Of a stretch of 47,785 nt of DNA, positions 45,001 to 47,785 are shown piece by piece. Both the position numbers and the translations under genes were made by a program. Source of the DNA: Euprymna scolopes (taxonomy: Eukaryota > Mollusca > Cephalopoda > Sepiida > Sepiolidae). Every line of letters starts with the position of its first letter. Position 1 is the first letter of the stretch. The notes under the pieces were generated by a model. The model saw nothing but the letters and a program-made list of their open reading frames with translations, made no database searches and had not been told where the DNA came from. The stretch spans positions 120,542,688 through 120,590,472 of the forward strand of contig CM044487.1 of the NCBI GenBank assembly GCA_024364805.1. Reading direction: 5' to 3'.

Positions 45001-47052
45001 AGCAATAAATAAATAAATAAAAAATTCAGAAAATTATAAGACAAACAAATGTACAAACAAATAGTGATAAATACATAAGTCCTTTCCAAGAAAAGAGCTA
45101 TCCTAAAACTTGTCATTTCAAGTAATTTTTAAAAACAATTTAGTTACAAGAAAACAACTTTCAAATTACACAAAATCGACAAAAATAACTCCAAAACACT
45201 ATTAACAAATGAAGAACTCTCTTAAAAAAAGTTGTTTTTAATTAAGTCAAATTTTTGATAAGTTATTGCAACATTTTTTCCCCTAGATATCAAATATTGC
45301 CAGATTTGTCATTAAAGGTTATATGATTGTCAGTTGATGCGTTTTGAAATACCGCAAATTATGGAGAACAAATAAGTCAGAGAGGTGACTCATAGAGTCC
45401 AACGATTTGACAACTTGTCTTCAGCTTATGCCTAGAAAGGAAGGTGGATGGTGATGGAAAAAGAGTGATTTTCACTGACAAGCATTTGTTCTTCACTTTC
45501 TTTTTTAGGGAGAGAGAAAGCAACTCTGCAAGATACGGCAAACCAGAGAGCTCGTTCTTTGGTCAGCTGCTAAAATGGGAGGGACTTATAAAATGGGAGA
45601 GACTTATAAAATGGGAGGGACTTATAAAATGATAAAATTAAAGTAATGGGACTTTTAAAGAAATAAATTATATTTTCCCAAGAAAAAGCAAAATGTCTTA
45701 TTTTTCTTCGACCATTCCTTTTCATCCTGCAGAATTTAACCATTTTCCATTCTTGAAGAAAAGATCACATTCTCTCTTCCACTGCAAAGAAATAATGAAG
45801 AAAAACAAAACAAAAAACTTATCCTTCGTTTGTGTCAGCGACGTTTTGTGGATCATTAGATCATAGTGTAAGCATAAAAATATTGGAAAAGAACTGGTCA
45901 AAGGGAATGTATATAGATACCGTTGAGATCACACCAGTATCTTATCACATGATGCCCCAAACAACGGTTTGACACAGATTTGGGGATGGAGTAGTAGCTC
46001 CCAGTCATGATCATATCACATTAAATGATTAATAAAAAGAAAAAAAAGAAAATCGTCAAATTACGTAAAATTCGAAAATATTTTTTGTATGTATGTAATC
46101 TATATATCTATAAAAGTGAAAATGTCTGTGTGTCATTTCCCTATCAAATAACTCTGTCAATTTTTGGTCTGGAGACTCGAGATTTGACATAAGGGGTATT
46201 GAGATTTGGGAAAATCTTTTTAATTGGTTTTCGGCCAGAAATTTGGCTGTCAAGGGGGTCAGAGTTCAACCATTTGATATTTGAGAACTGTACCAAACTC
46301 CTCCGCCAATTTTTGGTCTAAACACTTGAAATTTGGAATGTAGCTTACTTGGACATGGATCAAACATTTTAATTTGATTTGAGCCCCAAAAAATAAATGT
46401 TAAGGGGGTCAAAATTGAGGTCAAAGTTTAAAAAAATTGACCTCTACGGTCTCTACGAAATTACTCAGCCAATTTCTGGTCTAAACATTTGAAATTTTAC
46501 ATAAAGGGTATTCAGAGATAAGGCAAACTTTTTAATCGGTTTGAGTCGAAAATTTGAGATGCCAAGGGGTCAAAGTTCAAAAGATTTAACCTTTGCAGTG
46601 TCTAGCAAACTATTCAGACATGTGACAAGCGTTTTAATCAGTCTTGGGGCAAAAATTTGGCTGCCAAAAGGTAACAGTTGAAAGAGTTGACCTTTGCAGT
46701 TTTACCAAATTCCTCCGCTAATTTTGGGTCTAAAGACTTGAAATTATAAATGTAGGTAACTTGGACATGGGTAAAACTTTTTATTTAAATTTGAGACTAA
46801 AATAATAAATGTTAAGTGGTCAAAATTGGGGTTAAAGTTTAAAAAAATTGACCTCTGAAATTGATTGGACAAATTTAGGTCTAAACATTTGAAATCTTAC
46901 ATAAAGTGTATTCACACGTAGCACAAGTTATGAACAGTACATAGGGCCCGAGCAAAGCCAGGCTGAATTCTTAATATTTGTAAAAATTGCATTTTTGACC
47001 TTTTTGGAATACTTACCCCTGGAATCTCCTGGGAGCGGCACAATTGTACTTT
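12989..47052 (-). CDS. FAD-linked oxidase, L-gulonolactone/aldonolactone oxidase-like (ten exons, 5' end off-window)
   Basis: Ten exons splice in frame, with phases that agree at every junction, to 565 residues plus stop. Exons: 47052-47017, 43216-43109, 41006-40702, 38633-38481, 34549-34382, 28567-28347, 25917-25806, 22195-22037, 17292-17086, 13219-12989. All ten acceptors are AG and all nine donors are GT. Residues about 78-260 form the FAD-binding PCMH domain: VRRILKAAVVIGLQARATG, then GVGHSRSP with His117 (counted from the first residue visible), the position that binds FAD covalently in L-gulonolactone oxidase, and later LGGMAAVATHGSSW. Residues about 290-565 are the catalytic domain: EISWYPFN near 296, RPHWAKRH with HWAK at 502-505, and LDPIGVFMNSYLYEVF at the end. 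The family oxidises sugar lactones or other alcohols with O2, often at a membrane; the substrate here is unknown. The N-terminus (signal or membrane segment) lies beyond the right edge. Confidence 0.92.
13230..13889. other. Intron 9, 3' part: unclassified AT-rich sequence
   Basis: Poly-A/T runs and short microsatellites (CACACA, ATACAT) near 13800-13890. No gene. Confidence 0.4.
13890..13950. repeat. (AT)n microsatellite
   Basis: Near-perfect AT run with one AAAT interruption, ending at the 5' end of Helitron-like copy HA3. It gives rise to long Ile/Tyr frames on both strands that are not genes. Confidence 0.95.
13951..14744 (+). mobile_element. Helitron-like family HA copy 3
   Basis: Near full-length copy: starts ATAAAGTGAAATTGTCTGTG and ends AAGCAAAGCCAGGC, TTACTGCTAG|T. 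The internal repeats of about 140 bp and the order of blocks match copies at 1376 and 46107. It lies in intron 9 of the oxidase gene in the opposite orientation to the gene. Confidence 0.7.
14745..15056. other. Unclassified sequence with AT/GT microsatellite
   Basis: A GTGTGTATATATATAT run lies at 14970-15010. The rest has no recognised feature. Confidence 0.4.
15057..15180 (+). repeat. Dispersed repeat family C, copy 1
   Basis: Shares an ordered match with 37477-37590: AACAGACTATGGATACCCAC, GTGGCAAGAGTT, and CACCTCTCCTGAGT. Both copies follow an AT-type microsatellite directly. The family is unnamed; a SINE-like nature is possible. Confidence 0.6.
15181..16218. other. Unclassified intronic sequence
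   Basis: AT-rich, with a C8 run near 15680 and an AACAACAACAG tract near 16160. No exon or repeat end was recognised. Confidence 0.4.
16219..16410 (-). pseudogene. Relic of Helitron Rep/helicase C-terminus (Pif1-like)
   Basis: The minus-strand frame reads NNSQGQTLSKVDVWLEEPTF, NHGQLYVVASRVRNPDD and ends NVVYKEIL. This is the conserved end of Pif1-family helicases carried by Helitrons (usual form: INKSQGQT..., F.HGQLYVA.SR). Nothing of the rest of the helicase or of the Rep domain is adjacent, so it is a fragment. The upstream part of the same frame (to 16542) has no family resemblance. It points to autonomous Helitrons in this genome. Confidence 0.8.
16411..16823. other. Unclassified intronic sequence
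   Basis: Includes a CACACACACACGCACACA stretch near 16630. No gene seen. Confidence 0.4.
16824..16910. repeat. (AT)n microsatellite, about 87 bp
   Basis: Uninterrupted AT run about 175 bp downstream of exon 9 in gene orientation (inside intron 9). Confidence 0.95.
17086..17292 (-). CDS. FAD oxidase exon 9
   Basis: 69 codons in phase 0, from FMVDETNNQIKKFGNTP to MVIDFLAPPAQTGFYATAAK. It forms part of the catalytic domain directly before the HWAK exon. Acceptor ...TTTTACAG, donor AAG|GTAAAA. Confidence 0.92.
17509..17532. repeat. (AT)n microsatellite
   Basis: Short AT run immediately beside a tRNA-like SINE fragment. Confidence 0.9.
17533..17640 (-). repeat. tRNA-derived SINE fragment
   Basis: The minus strand reads CCTTCGTAGCTTAGCAGCAA (A-box-like), then GGGGGTTTTGAATCCTGCC (B-box-like, GGTTxxAATCC) at a tRNA-like spacing. 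These are RNA polymerase III internal promoter remnants as found in tRNA-headed SINEs. No full cloverleaf is apparent, so it is not a functional tRNA. Confidence 0.55.
17880..20616 (+). mobile_element. LINE family 2, long copy with endonuclease and reverse transcriptase remains
   Basis: Reading left to right: ASSDHSVVLVKI (18370, end of an apurinic-type endonuclease domain), NHYKRV and FWQILNKVLNID...KTKLFAKNF (18700-18910, linker to reverse transcriptase), SHNKGFVSGVIALYLSNVFDRVRHQGLL (19380-19470), LFLIFINNLPNQ and IYADDTTIYDN (19580-19685, catalytic YADD), a TC microsatellite, KLLELTFIPDLKWNTYIKSV (19900-19960) and FHEQSFFPRVACMWNTVPLA (20360-20420). The 3' UTR with TTAACCCTTATCCTCGAGTG matches the minus-strand copy at 12258-12812. 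It is a Jockey/CR1-like non-LTR element with several frameshifts and stops, so inactive. The left limit is approximate. It lies in intron 8 of the oxidase gene, antisense to it. Confidence 0.85.
19716..19747. repeat. (TC)n microsatellite inside the LINE
   Basis: A TCTCTC run of about 32 bp expanded within the reverse transcriptase frame, adding Ser-Leu repeats. Confidence 0.9.
20617..22036. other. Unclassified intronic sequence (intron 8)
   Basis: AT-rich. No exon, transposon end or in-window repeat partner was recognised. Confidence 0.4.
22037..22195 (-). CDS. FAD oxidase exon 8
   Basis: 53 codons in phase 0, AALKLPQNIDTVSYHYLLDA to INIDQDFDRAARAIK-like end (FILNIDQDFDRAARAIK). Catalytic (substrate) domain of the oxidase. 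Acceptor TTTTGAAG, donor AAG|GTACGT. Confidence 0.92.
22196..22879. other. Unclassified intronic sequence (intron 7)
   Basis: Has a short AT run near 22695 and a repeated AAAATATATATGG / AAACATATATAAC motif near 22720-22750. No gene. Confidence 0.4.
22880..23890 (+). mobile_element. Penelope-like element relic (GIY-YIG endonuclease type)
   Basis: Plus-strand pieces resemble the C-terminal half of Penelope-like or related GIY-YIG retroelements in the expected order: PTYIHSLSNRPTSIIKHIPKS (about 22960-23030), WFTPPFDQMVK and RFLHLIDKHFPP (23180-23270), a cysteine/linker region with AAVYQAKIYT (23470-23490), DYWNLIKANKTPLIEWKI (23660-23710) and CYLCLAEKLEII (23755-23790). The copy is decayed and cannot encode an intact protein. 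A 59-bp piece of it is repeated at 24039-24097. Confidence 0.6.
24039..24097 (+). repeat. 59-bp duplicate of a Penelope-like segment
   Basis: Matches 23566-23624 (AATAACCTACCAAAAACATC then GAATAGTCTAGCATAAAT) with one visible mismatch, about 470 bp away in the same orientation. Confidence 0.9.
24290..24705. repeat. Minisatellite, three units of about 130-140 bp
   Basis: Each unit carries AAAAGCTAGGAATAAAATGA or a close form, a variable AATAAATAAATA run, ATCAATAAAATAGATG, and AATGCACCACC...AACTAGCCA. The units differ by point changes and by the number of AATA repeats. It lies in intron 7. Confidence 0.85.
24706..25805. other. Unclassified intronic sequence
   Basis: Contains a short CA/TA microsatellite at about 25107-25137. 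No exon or transposon end was recognised. Confidence 0.4.
25806..25917 (-). CDS. FAD oxidase exon 7
   Basis: One base completing an Arg codon plus 37 codons: TVDIIPDDSNVTLKGVTF to GSNVKGLLRGR. Donor CGG|GTAAGT, acceptor TTTTAG. The phase agrees with the two-base overhang of exon 6. Confidence 0.9.
26041..26370 (-). mobile_element. LINE family 1, diverged 3' end
   Basis: The plus strand shows GAGTTGTGCAGCAA, TGCATGTTGGTACAGT, AGGGAATTTCAAAG and GAAGAAGCTATTAGTGTTAGG in the same order as the antisense of LINE family 1 at 10200-10340. Only the C-terminal coding tail is present and it is much decayed. Confidence 0.6.
26371..26802. other. Unclassified intronic sequence with (TTTA)n
   Basis: A TTTATTTATTTATTTA run occurs at about 26410-26440. 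The hydrophobic short frames here have no family signature and are probably by-products of T-rich sequence. Confidence 0.45.
26803..27180 (+). mobile_element. Tc1/mariner-like transposon, truncated copy
   Basis: Starts with the terminal repeat TACAGGGTGGAACGATAAAA at a TA, followed by the same 5' region as 5491-5760 (GGCCAGTTGTGTACAAATCC). It jumps near 27070 to the segment equal to about 5890-5970 of the other copy (CCAAAGTATACCTGGATGTG), so it has an internal deletion. The 3' part and right terminal repeat are missing; a family A repeat follows. Confidence 0.7.
27185..27365 (-). repeat. Dispersed repeat family A, minus copy
   Basis: The reverse complement carries GGTCATGAAGGGTCAAGGTG, CACTGGATGAGTGCAAAGAG and CAAATTCCAGTAAAGGCCAA in the order of the copies near the left end of the window. 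It abuts the broken mariner. The antisense and sense frames across it are not genes. Confidence 0.65.
27450..27540 (+). repeat. Second U2-like repeat fragment
   Basis: Contains AAGTGTAGTATCTGTT, an exact 16-base match to U2 snRNA as I know it. It is followed by GCTGCATTTAGTCTTTTCTATACTCGGT..GAAGGAGA, which parallels about 4215-4275 in the first U2-like repeat. The hairpin module of the first copy is absent. Confidence 0.4.
27541..28346. other. Unclassified intronic sequence with a possible tRNA-like SINE head
   Basis: At 27965-28055 the plus strand reads GGGTTAGCTTAAATGGTAGG then GGTTTGGTTTCGATTCTAAC, spaced like A and B boxes of a tRNA-derived SINE. A C-rich run follows at 28194-28207. The rest is unclassified. 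Confidence 0.4.
28347..28567 (-). CDS. FAD oxidase exon 6
   Basis: 73 codons plus two bases: VYPAKKAKVVNSFIKLSE to STWNIENDRLWI, with the final Arg split to exon 7. Contains EISWYPFN, equivalent to the conserved W-[YIF]-P segment in the substrate domain of aldonolactone and related oxidases. Donor CG|GTAAGT. Confidence 0.93.
28568..29344. other. Unclassified intronic sequence
   Basis: AACAACAGCAGCAGCAGCAG at 28778-28800 and an (ACA)n run near 29015-29030. No gene recognised. Confidence 0.4.
29345..29381. repeat. (CA)n microsatellite
   Basis: 37-bp CA run. Confidence 0.95.
29880..30150 (+). repeat. Direct repeat pair D, left copy
   Basis: Shares ordered blocks with 30690-30970: GGAATCTGTATGAAATTTTG / ACGGAACCCTTT, then CCATGA, then CATACTGAGGATTGAAACTTCAACCTT, then an ACT...GTAATGTA-like end. 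The copies are about 815 bp apart and quite diverged. Origin unknown. Confidence 0.5.
30690..30970 (+). repeat. Direct repeat pair D, right copy
   Basis: Partner of 29880-30150. The clearest shared stretches are TTTTGAACGGAACCCTTT and TGAGGATTGAACCGTCAACCTT. Confidence 0.5.
31050..31310 (+). mobile_element. LINE family 3, 3' end
   Basis: Matches the reverse complement of 47165-47400: GTTTTACTCGTTGGTCTAGT, GGTCTTCATTA, CTACTTATAGCCTTGGCCTT, TTCAAAACTATGTCAATAGA, and the 3' UTR block CATGAAGTGGCTTCATAC. It is the C-terminal coding tail and 3' UTR of a non-LTR element, decayed. Confidence 0.7.
31500..31675 (+). repeat. Direct repeat pair E, left copy
   Basis: Shares GAAGTTAATGATAAATAAATGTATG, TATCAGCAGAAAC, CATATGA and TGTGTGTATATGTGTAAGTTAT with 32330-32520, about 841 bp away. 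Origin unknown. Confidence 0.6.
32330..32520 (+). repeat. Direct repeat pair E, right copy
   Basis: Partner of 31500-31675. The two copies share the order AATGTATG, AATATCAGCAGAAAC, GATTAA, CATGTGTGTGTATATGTATAAG. Confidence 0.6.
32521..34019. other. Unclassified very AT-rich intronic sequence
   Basis: Includes a TA/AT-rich low-complexity tract at about 33150-33310. A small frame at 32886-33149 shows no domain. No exon found. Confidence 0.4.
34020..34234. mobile_element. MITE with TACAGGGTGACCC terminal inverted repeats
   Basis: The left end is TACAGGGTGACCCAAAAAG and the right end, read on the other strand, TACAGGGTGACCCCAAAAAA. TA sits at both junctions and the whole is 215 bp without coding capacity. 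This fits a Tc1/mariner-mobilised MITE. A related but distinct end (TACAGGGTGGAACG) is seen in the mariner at 26803. Confidence 0.8.
34235..34275. repeat. Poly-A tract
   Basis: About 27 A residues directly after the MITE. Confidence 0.8.
34382..34549 (-). CDS. FAD oxidase exon 5
   Basis: 56 codons in phase 0: GSSWNEPAVSGYVVGMRIID to KALKCHLGMMGIVYDLSIK. It completes the FAD-binding domain: the ATH|GSSW junction follows LGGMAAVATH and corresponds to the glycine-rich flavin-contact loop. Acceptor ATTTCCAG, donor AAG|GTAATG. Confidence 0.95.
34720..35045 (-). repeat. Probable dispersed repeat fragment
   Basis: The minus strand has the look of a decayed repeat, with CAAAATGGTGATGCCGAATT, AGCTCTTGCAGAAGATAACA and TAAGAAGAAGAAGCCTAAAT. 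A 99-codon frame here lacks a recognisable domain and I do not accept it as a gene. No second copy exists in the window. Confidence 0.35.
35100..35600. repeat. Mosaic of internal direct repeats
   Basis: Three motifs each occur twice: GAAAAATCACGTTTTTGCAA (near 35134 and 35357), AATATGAAAATATAATTTCC then TTGTTGACGAC (near 35268 and 35472), and TTTTAAATAAACACGGTTAT (near 35219 and 35528). Spacings differ (about 205, 223 and 309 bp), so it is a rearranged tandem duplication rather than a clean array. Confidence 0.7.
35700..37316. other. Unclassified intronic sequence (intron 4)
   Basis: No exon or element end recognised. A 126-codon minus frame (36766-37146) and other short frames here show no known motif. 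Confidence 0.4.
37317..37405 (+). repeat. Dispersed repeat family F, copy 1
   Basis: AACTTAATTTTATATATTAG, AAGTCTGTGAACAAGA and GGCAATGGAAAGGGATGAGA match 41212-41296 in the same orientation. Both copies end in a TATACACACG-type microsatellite. Confidence 0.7.
37421..37476. repeat. (AT)n microsatellite
   Basis: About 55 bp AT run, preceded by a GTGTGTGTGT stretch and followed directly by repeat family C. Confidence 0.95.
37477..37590 (+). repeat. Dispersed repeat family C, copy 2
   Basis: Carries GACAGACTATGGATACCCAC, GTGGCAAGAGTTTCACAAT and TACCTCTCCTGAGT in the same order as 15057-15180. Confidence 0.6.
37698..37900 (-). repeat. tRNA-Ala-like SINE, minus copy
   Basis: The minus strand reads TTTGCTCAGTTGGTAGAGTG (A box region), CTTGCCTCGCATGCAAG (a 5-bp stem closing a 7-base loop with U33 and anticodon CGC, as for Ala) and GGTTTCGAATCC (B box). 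A body of about 110 bp follows, ending GCTGGCTGCAATGTTGTCTG, GCAGTGGAAATAATTATATA. A plus-strand copy lies at 38170-38365. Directly to the right lies an inverted copy of its own tail (37904-37976). Confidence 0.8.
37904..37976 (+). repeat. Inverted copy of the SINE tail
   Basis: GCTTTCATGGCTCTTGCTGG onward to TATATTCTCTCACACATTCTGA is the near-perfect reverse complement of 37698-37769, so the pair makes a 72-bp stem with the tRNA-like head in the loop. Confidence 0.9.
38170..38365 (+). repeat. tRNA-Ala-like SINE, plus copy
   Basis: Same layout as the minus copy: TTTGCTCAGTTGGTAGAATG, CTTGCCTCGCATGCAAG, GGTTCCGAATCC, then GTGTCTAACTGATGAGCC and a body ending CTTGCTGGCTGCAATGTGGT..GCAGTGGAAATAATTATATA. 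An AT microsatellite follows. It is a retroposed SINE rather than a working tRNA gene, since the T arm and acceptor stem do not pair well. Confidence 0.8.
38481..38633 (-). CDS. FAD oxidase exon 4
   Basis: 51 codons in phase 0: NPFKGFYILTAMTGIIEKEL to LNVEETLGGMAAVATH. It carries the LGGM.A..TH segment of the PCMH FAD-binding domain. Acceptor TTTTCAG, donor CAC|GTAAGT. Confidence 0.95.
39019..39093. repeat. (AT)n microsatellite
   Basis: 75-bp AT run. The flanks resemble each other: CTTGAATCGATACCAAAACC on the left and CAGCTATAATCGAAACTAAA on the right. Confidence 0.95.
39094..40701. other. Unclassified intronic sequence (intron 3)
   Basis: No exon, element end or in-window repeat recognised. 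An A-run lies at 39412-39428. Confidence 0.4.
40702..41006 (-). CDS. FAD oxidase exon 3
   Basis: Two bases finishing an Ala codon plus 101 codons: VLNRMNALLPLLNYIAGPG to RHDGPRIEIHRP. It holds the start of the PCMH FAD-binding domain, including TTIWDVRRILKAAVVIGL and GVGHSRSPLYVDEGNIMID; the His of GVGHS is the expected covalent FAD ligand. A competing frame through the same DNA (YECVTASPQLYC...) is a shadow, since only this frame joins exons 2 and 4. Confidence 0.95.
41212..41305 (+). repeat. Dispersed repeat family F, copy 2
   Basis: Matches 37317-37405 (AACTTAATTTTATATATTAG, AAGTTTGTGAACAAGA, ACAATGGAAAGGGATAAGA) and again runs into a TATACACACACGTG microsatellite. Confidence 0.7.
41318..41525. 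mobile_element. MITE-like element with about 46-bp inverted ends
   Basis: The left end (41318-41362) contains TTTATATAG and TATTACATAGTCGCTACATC. The right end (41479-41525) contains GATATGTAGCGACTGTGTAA and CTATATAAATAAAAATATTA, its near reverse complement. The 115-bp middle has no coding capacity. The superfamily is undetermined. Confidence 0.7.
41778..42302 (-). other. 174-codon open frame of unknown nature, in intron 2
   Basis: An uninterrupted frame on the same strand as the oxidase gene, beginning MNVSSVLLIPHDTMNRIGGN. It is rich in Ser, Asn, Pro and Thr (for example TNPPESPESLSTNSVSKSN) and predicted to be hydrophilic and disordered, with no membrane segment. No known domain was recognised and no splice sites were identified. 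It could be a decayed mobile-element frame, an alternative exon, or chance. Confidence 0.3.
42425..42858 (-). mobile_element. Helitron-like family HB copy 2
   Basis: On the minus strand the element runs from A|TCTCACGTGTCTGTTTAAAT to GAGCAACGCCGGGCACCCAAACTAG|T, with the 5' TC, hairpin and CTAG of Helitrons and insertion between A and T. It is 434 bp. The interior matches 8396-8790: CTGCCTAAAACTTTCGACAG, CCTTAATTTAAACCTTCGCC and a T-rich tail. No protein is encoded. It lies in intron 2 of the oxidase gene. Confidence 0.7.
43109..43216 (-). CDS. FAD oxidase exon 2
   Basis: Two bases, 35 codons and one base: LRKTSITPKSLQLSREIR to GSNEIARSE. The region is polar and probably helical, lying before the FAD-binding domain. 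Acceptor CTTTTAG, donor G|GTAAGA. The split codons give Glu at the 5' junction and Ala at the 3' junction. Confidence 0.85.
43217..44639. other. Unclassified intronic sequence (intron 1)
   Basis: At about 43910-44030 the plus strand has a short open run (YRITLTSANTMLERYHADFE, then AISDFIKDTQEFR) that looks protein-like, but no flanking exon or known family was recognised. The rest is unclassified. Confidence 0.35.
44640..45023 (+). mobile_element. LINE family 1, 3' end
   Basis: Carries the antisense-matching blocks of 10098-10520 in plus orientation: GAAATTTTGCATCCCTGTGCC, CTTTGGAATTCCC, GACATGCAGAAGTTCAAGTG, AAGCATCTTGCTGCTTAACTC and the 3' UTR GGCACTGTGCCTTGGTTGGG. It ends in an (AATA)n tail. 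Only the C-terminal coding tail and the 3' UTR are present. Confidence 0.8.
45024..46106. other. Unclassified intronic sequence with an 18-bp tandem repeat
   Basis: AAAATGGGAGGGACTTAT repeats with an 18-bp period about three times at 45572-45628. No gene recognised in the rest. Confidence 0.5.
46107..46974 (+). mobile_element. Helitron-like family HA copy 4
   Basis: Full-length copy: starts A|TCTATAAAAGTGAAAATG and ends CCCGAGCAAAGCCAGGC, TGAATTCTTAAT, a slightly worn hairpin + CTRR end. The internal repeat blocks match copies 1 and 3. It ends about 40 bp before the first visible oxidase exon. Confidence 0.7.
47017..47052 (-). CDS. FAD oxidase exon 1 in the window (36-bp microexon)
   Basis: Two bases, 11 codons (STIVPLPGDSR) and one base. 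The acceptor is TTTTCCAG and the donor GGG|GTAAGT. It was chosen because its phase joins exon 2 exactly (Glu across the junction) and because both splice sites are good. It codes before any conserved domain, so it has no family support of its own. Earlier exons lie beyond the window or were not recognised. Confidence 0.7.
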
Positions 47053-47164
47053 CTGGAAAAGAAAAAAGATTACAATCATTATCGATTGTTTTCATAGTTA
47101 TATAAATAATTTGAATAAAATTAAAATTTATAATTTATCGGGATTAAAAATTTTTTTATGGAAA

Positions 47165-47660
47165 TCGGTCGAGACAAGGCATGAAGCCACTTGATGTAAG
47201 AAGCTAACAAGAATGAAAGTTGATTATTGCAAAGGCATGAGATGATTATTGACTTTAGTCTTGAAAAGACGAAGGCTGTAGGTAGAAGAAAAACCTAGCA
47301 GTCCTTGGAAAGAAGCTACTGGAATAGGACGCTGTATTACAATGAAAAAAAAAACAGCTAACTGATGAAGACCACTAGACCAATGAGTCAAACGAGCTGG
47401 AACAAAGGAAGCAGGGAATAGATCAGACAATTCTGAGAAACACATAGCATAACAGTATTTGTACAAAAGACTGAGACTAGCAACATCACGTCTGGGAGAG
47501 AGGGGTTGTAGTGAAGAAGAAAGTGTGGGGCCAATCAAATTACAAACACGTTTCTGCAATTTATCAAGAATCTTCAAATGGGACACAGACTCACCAGCCC
47601 AAATATGACAACAGTACTCCATACATTGTTTGATAGATGCAACAGAAACTATTTTTATTT
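47165..47660 (-). mobile_element. LINE family 3, 3' end
   Basis: The minus strand encodes MEYCCHIWAGESVSHLKILD, LQKRVCNLIG, LSPRRDVASLSLLYKYCYAM and ends SLRLFKTKVNNHLM, the usual C-terminal end of Jockey/CR1-like ORF2. A 3' UTR with CATCAAGTGGCTTCATGCCT follows. The same tail occurs in plus orientation at 31050-31310. It is 5' truncated. Confidence 0.8.
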
Positions 47661-47752
47661 ACTTCCCACAAATGTCCTCGAGAAAAATATGTGCAAGTTA
47701 TTAGATGAGGAGGAGTAGTAGCTGGAGTGCAAATTAAATTTGATGGTGATTT

Positions 47753-47756
<4 letters not shown>

Positions 47757-47785
<29 letters not shown>
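47757..47785. repeat. (AT)n microsatellite at the window edge
   Basis: AT run continuing past the end of the window. Confidence 0.9.

Overview
The window is animal genomic DNA: AT-rich, full of long AT microsatellites and interspersed repeats, with one spliced host gene on the minus strand whose small exons are bounded by GT/AG sites and separated by kilobase-scale introns. The repeat content (non-LTR retrotransposons with 'YADDTT' reverse transcriptase cores, Helitron-like elements ending in hairpin + CTAG, tRNA-headed SINEs, Tc1/mariner copies, a Penelope-like relic) and my general recollection of such repeats suggest a cephalopod mollusc, probably an octopus. That assignment is inference, not proof. 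A run of 49 N marks an assembly gap at 10016-10064.

Host gene. Ten exons on the minus strand (47052 down to 12989) splice in frame into the C-terminal 565 residues of a FAD-linked oxidase of the VAO/PCMH superfamily with an aldonolactone-oxidase (L-gulonolactone / D-arabinono-lactone oxidase) type C-terminus. Visible landmarks are GVGHSRSP (the histidine that carries covalent FAD in the family), LGGMAAVATHGSSW, EISWYPFN, and the C-terminal RPHWAKRH followed by LDPIGVFMNSYLYEVF. The N-terminus lies beyond the right edge. The stop codon is at 12989-12991 with an AATAAA about 30 nt downstream.

Region 1-12,980 (downstream of the gene) has no recognised host gene. It holds two dispersed repeat fragments, a possible gypsy-type LTR fossil, a U2-snRNA-like repeat with three perfect hairpins (about 3950-4360), a mariner between two 149-bp direct repeats, two families of Helitron-like elements, a 280-bp foldback, and the 3' ends of two LINE families. 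Region 13,220-47,016 is the introns of the oxidase gene. These hold Helitron-like copies, a Helitron helicase relic, a long LINE relic with endonuclease and reverse transcriptase remains (about 17.9-20.6 kb), a Penelope-like relic (22.9-23.9 kb), a 130-bp minisatellite, a second mariner, MITEs, an inverted tRNA-SINE structure, and a 174-codon open frame of unknown nature. The right end upstream of the first visible exon is another LINE 3' end.

No CRISPR array, rRNA, operon or bacterial-type gene was seen. The most interesting items are the U2-like multi-hairpin repeat, the Helitron-like families with sharp A|TC...CTAG|T ends, and the inverted repeats inside the transcribed introns, which would fold into long double-stranded RNA.
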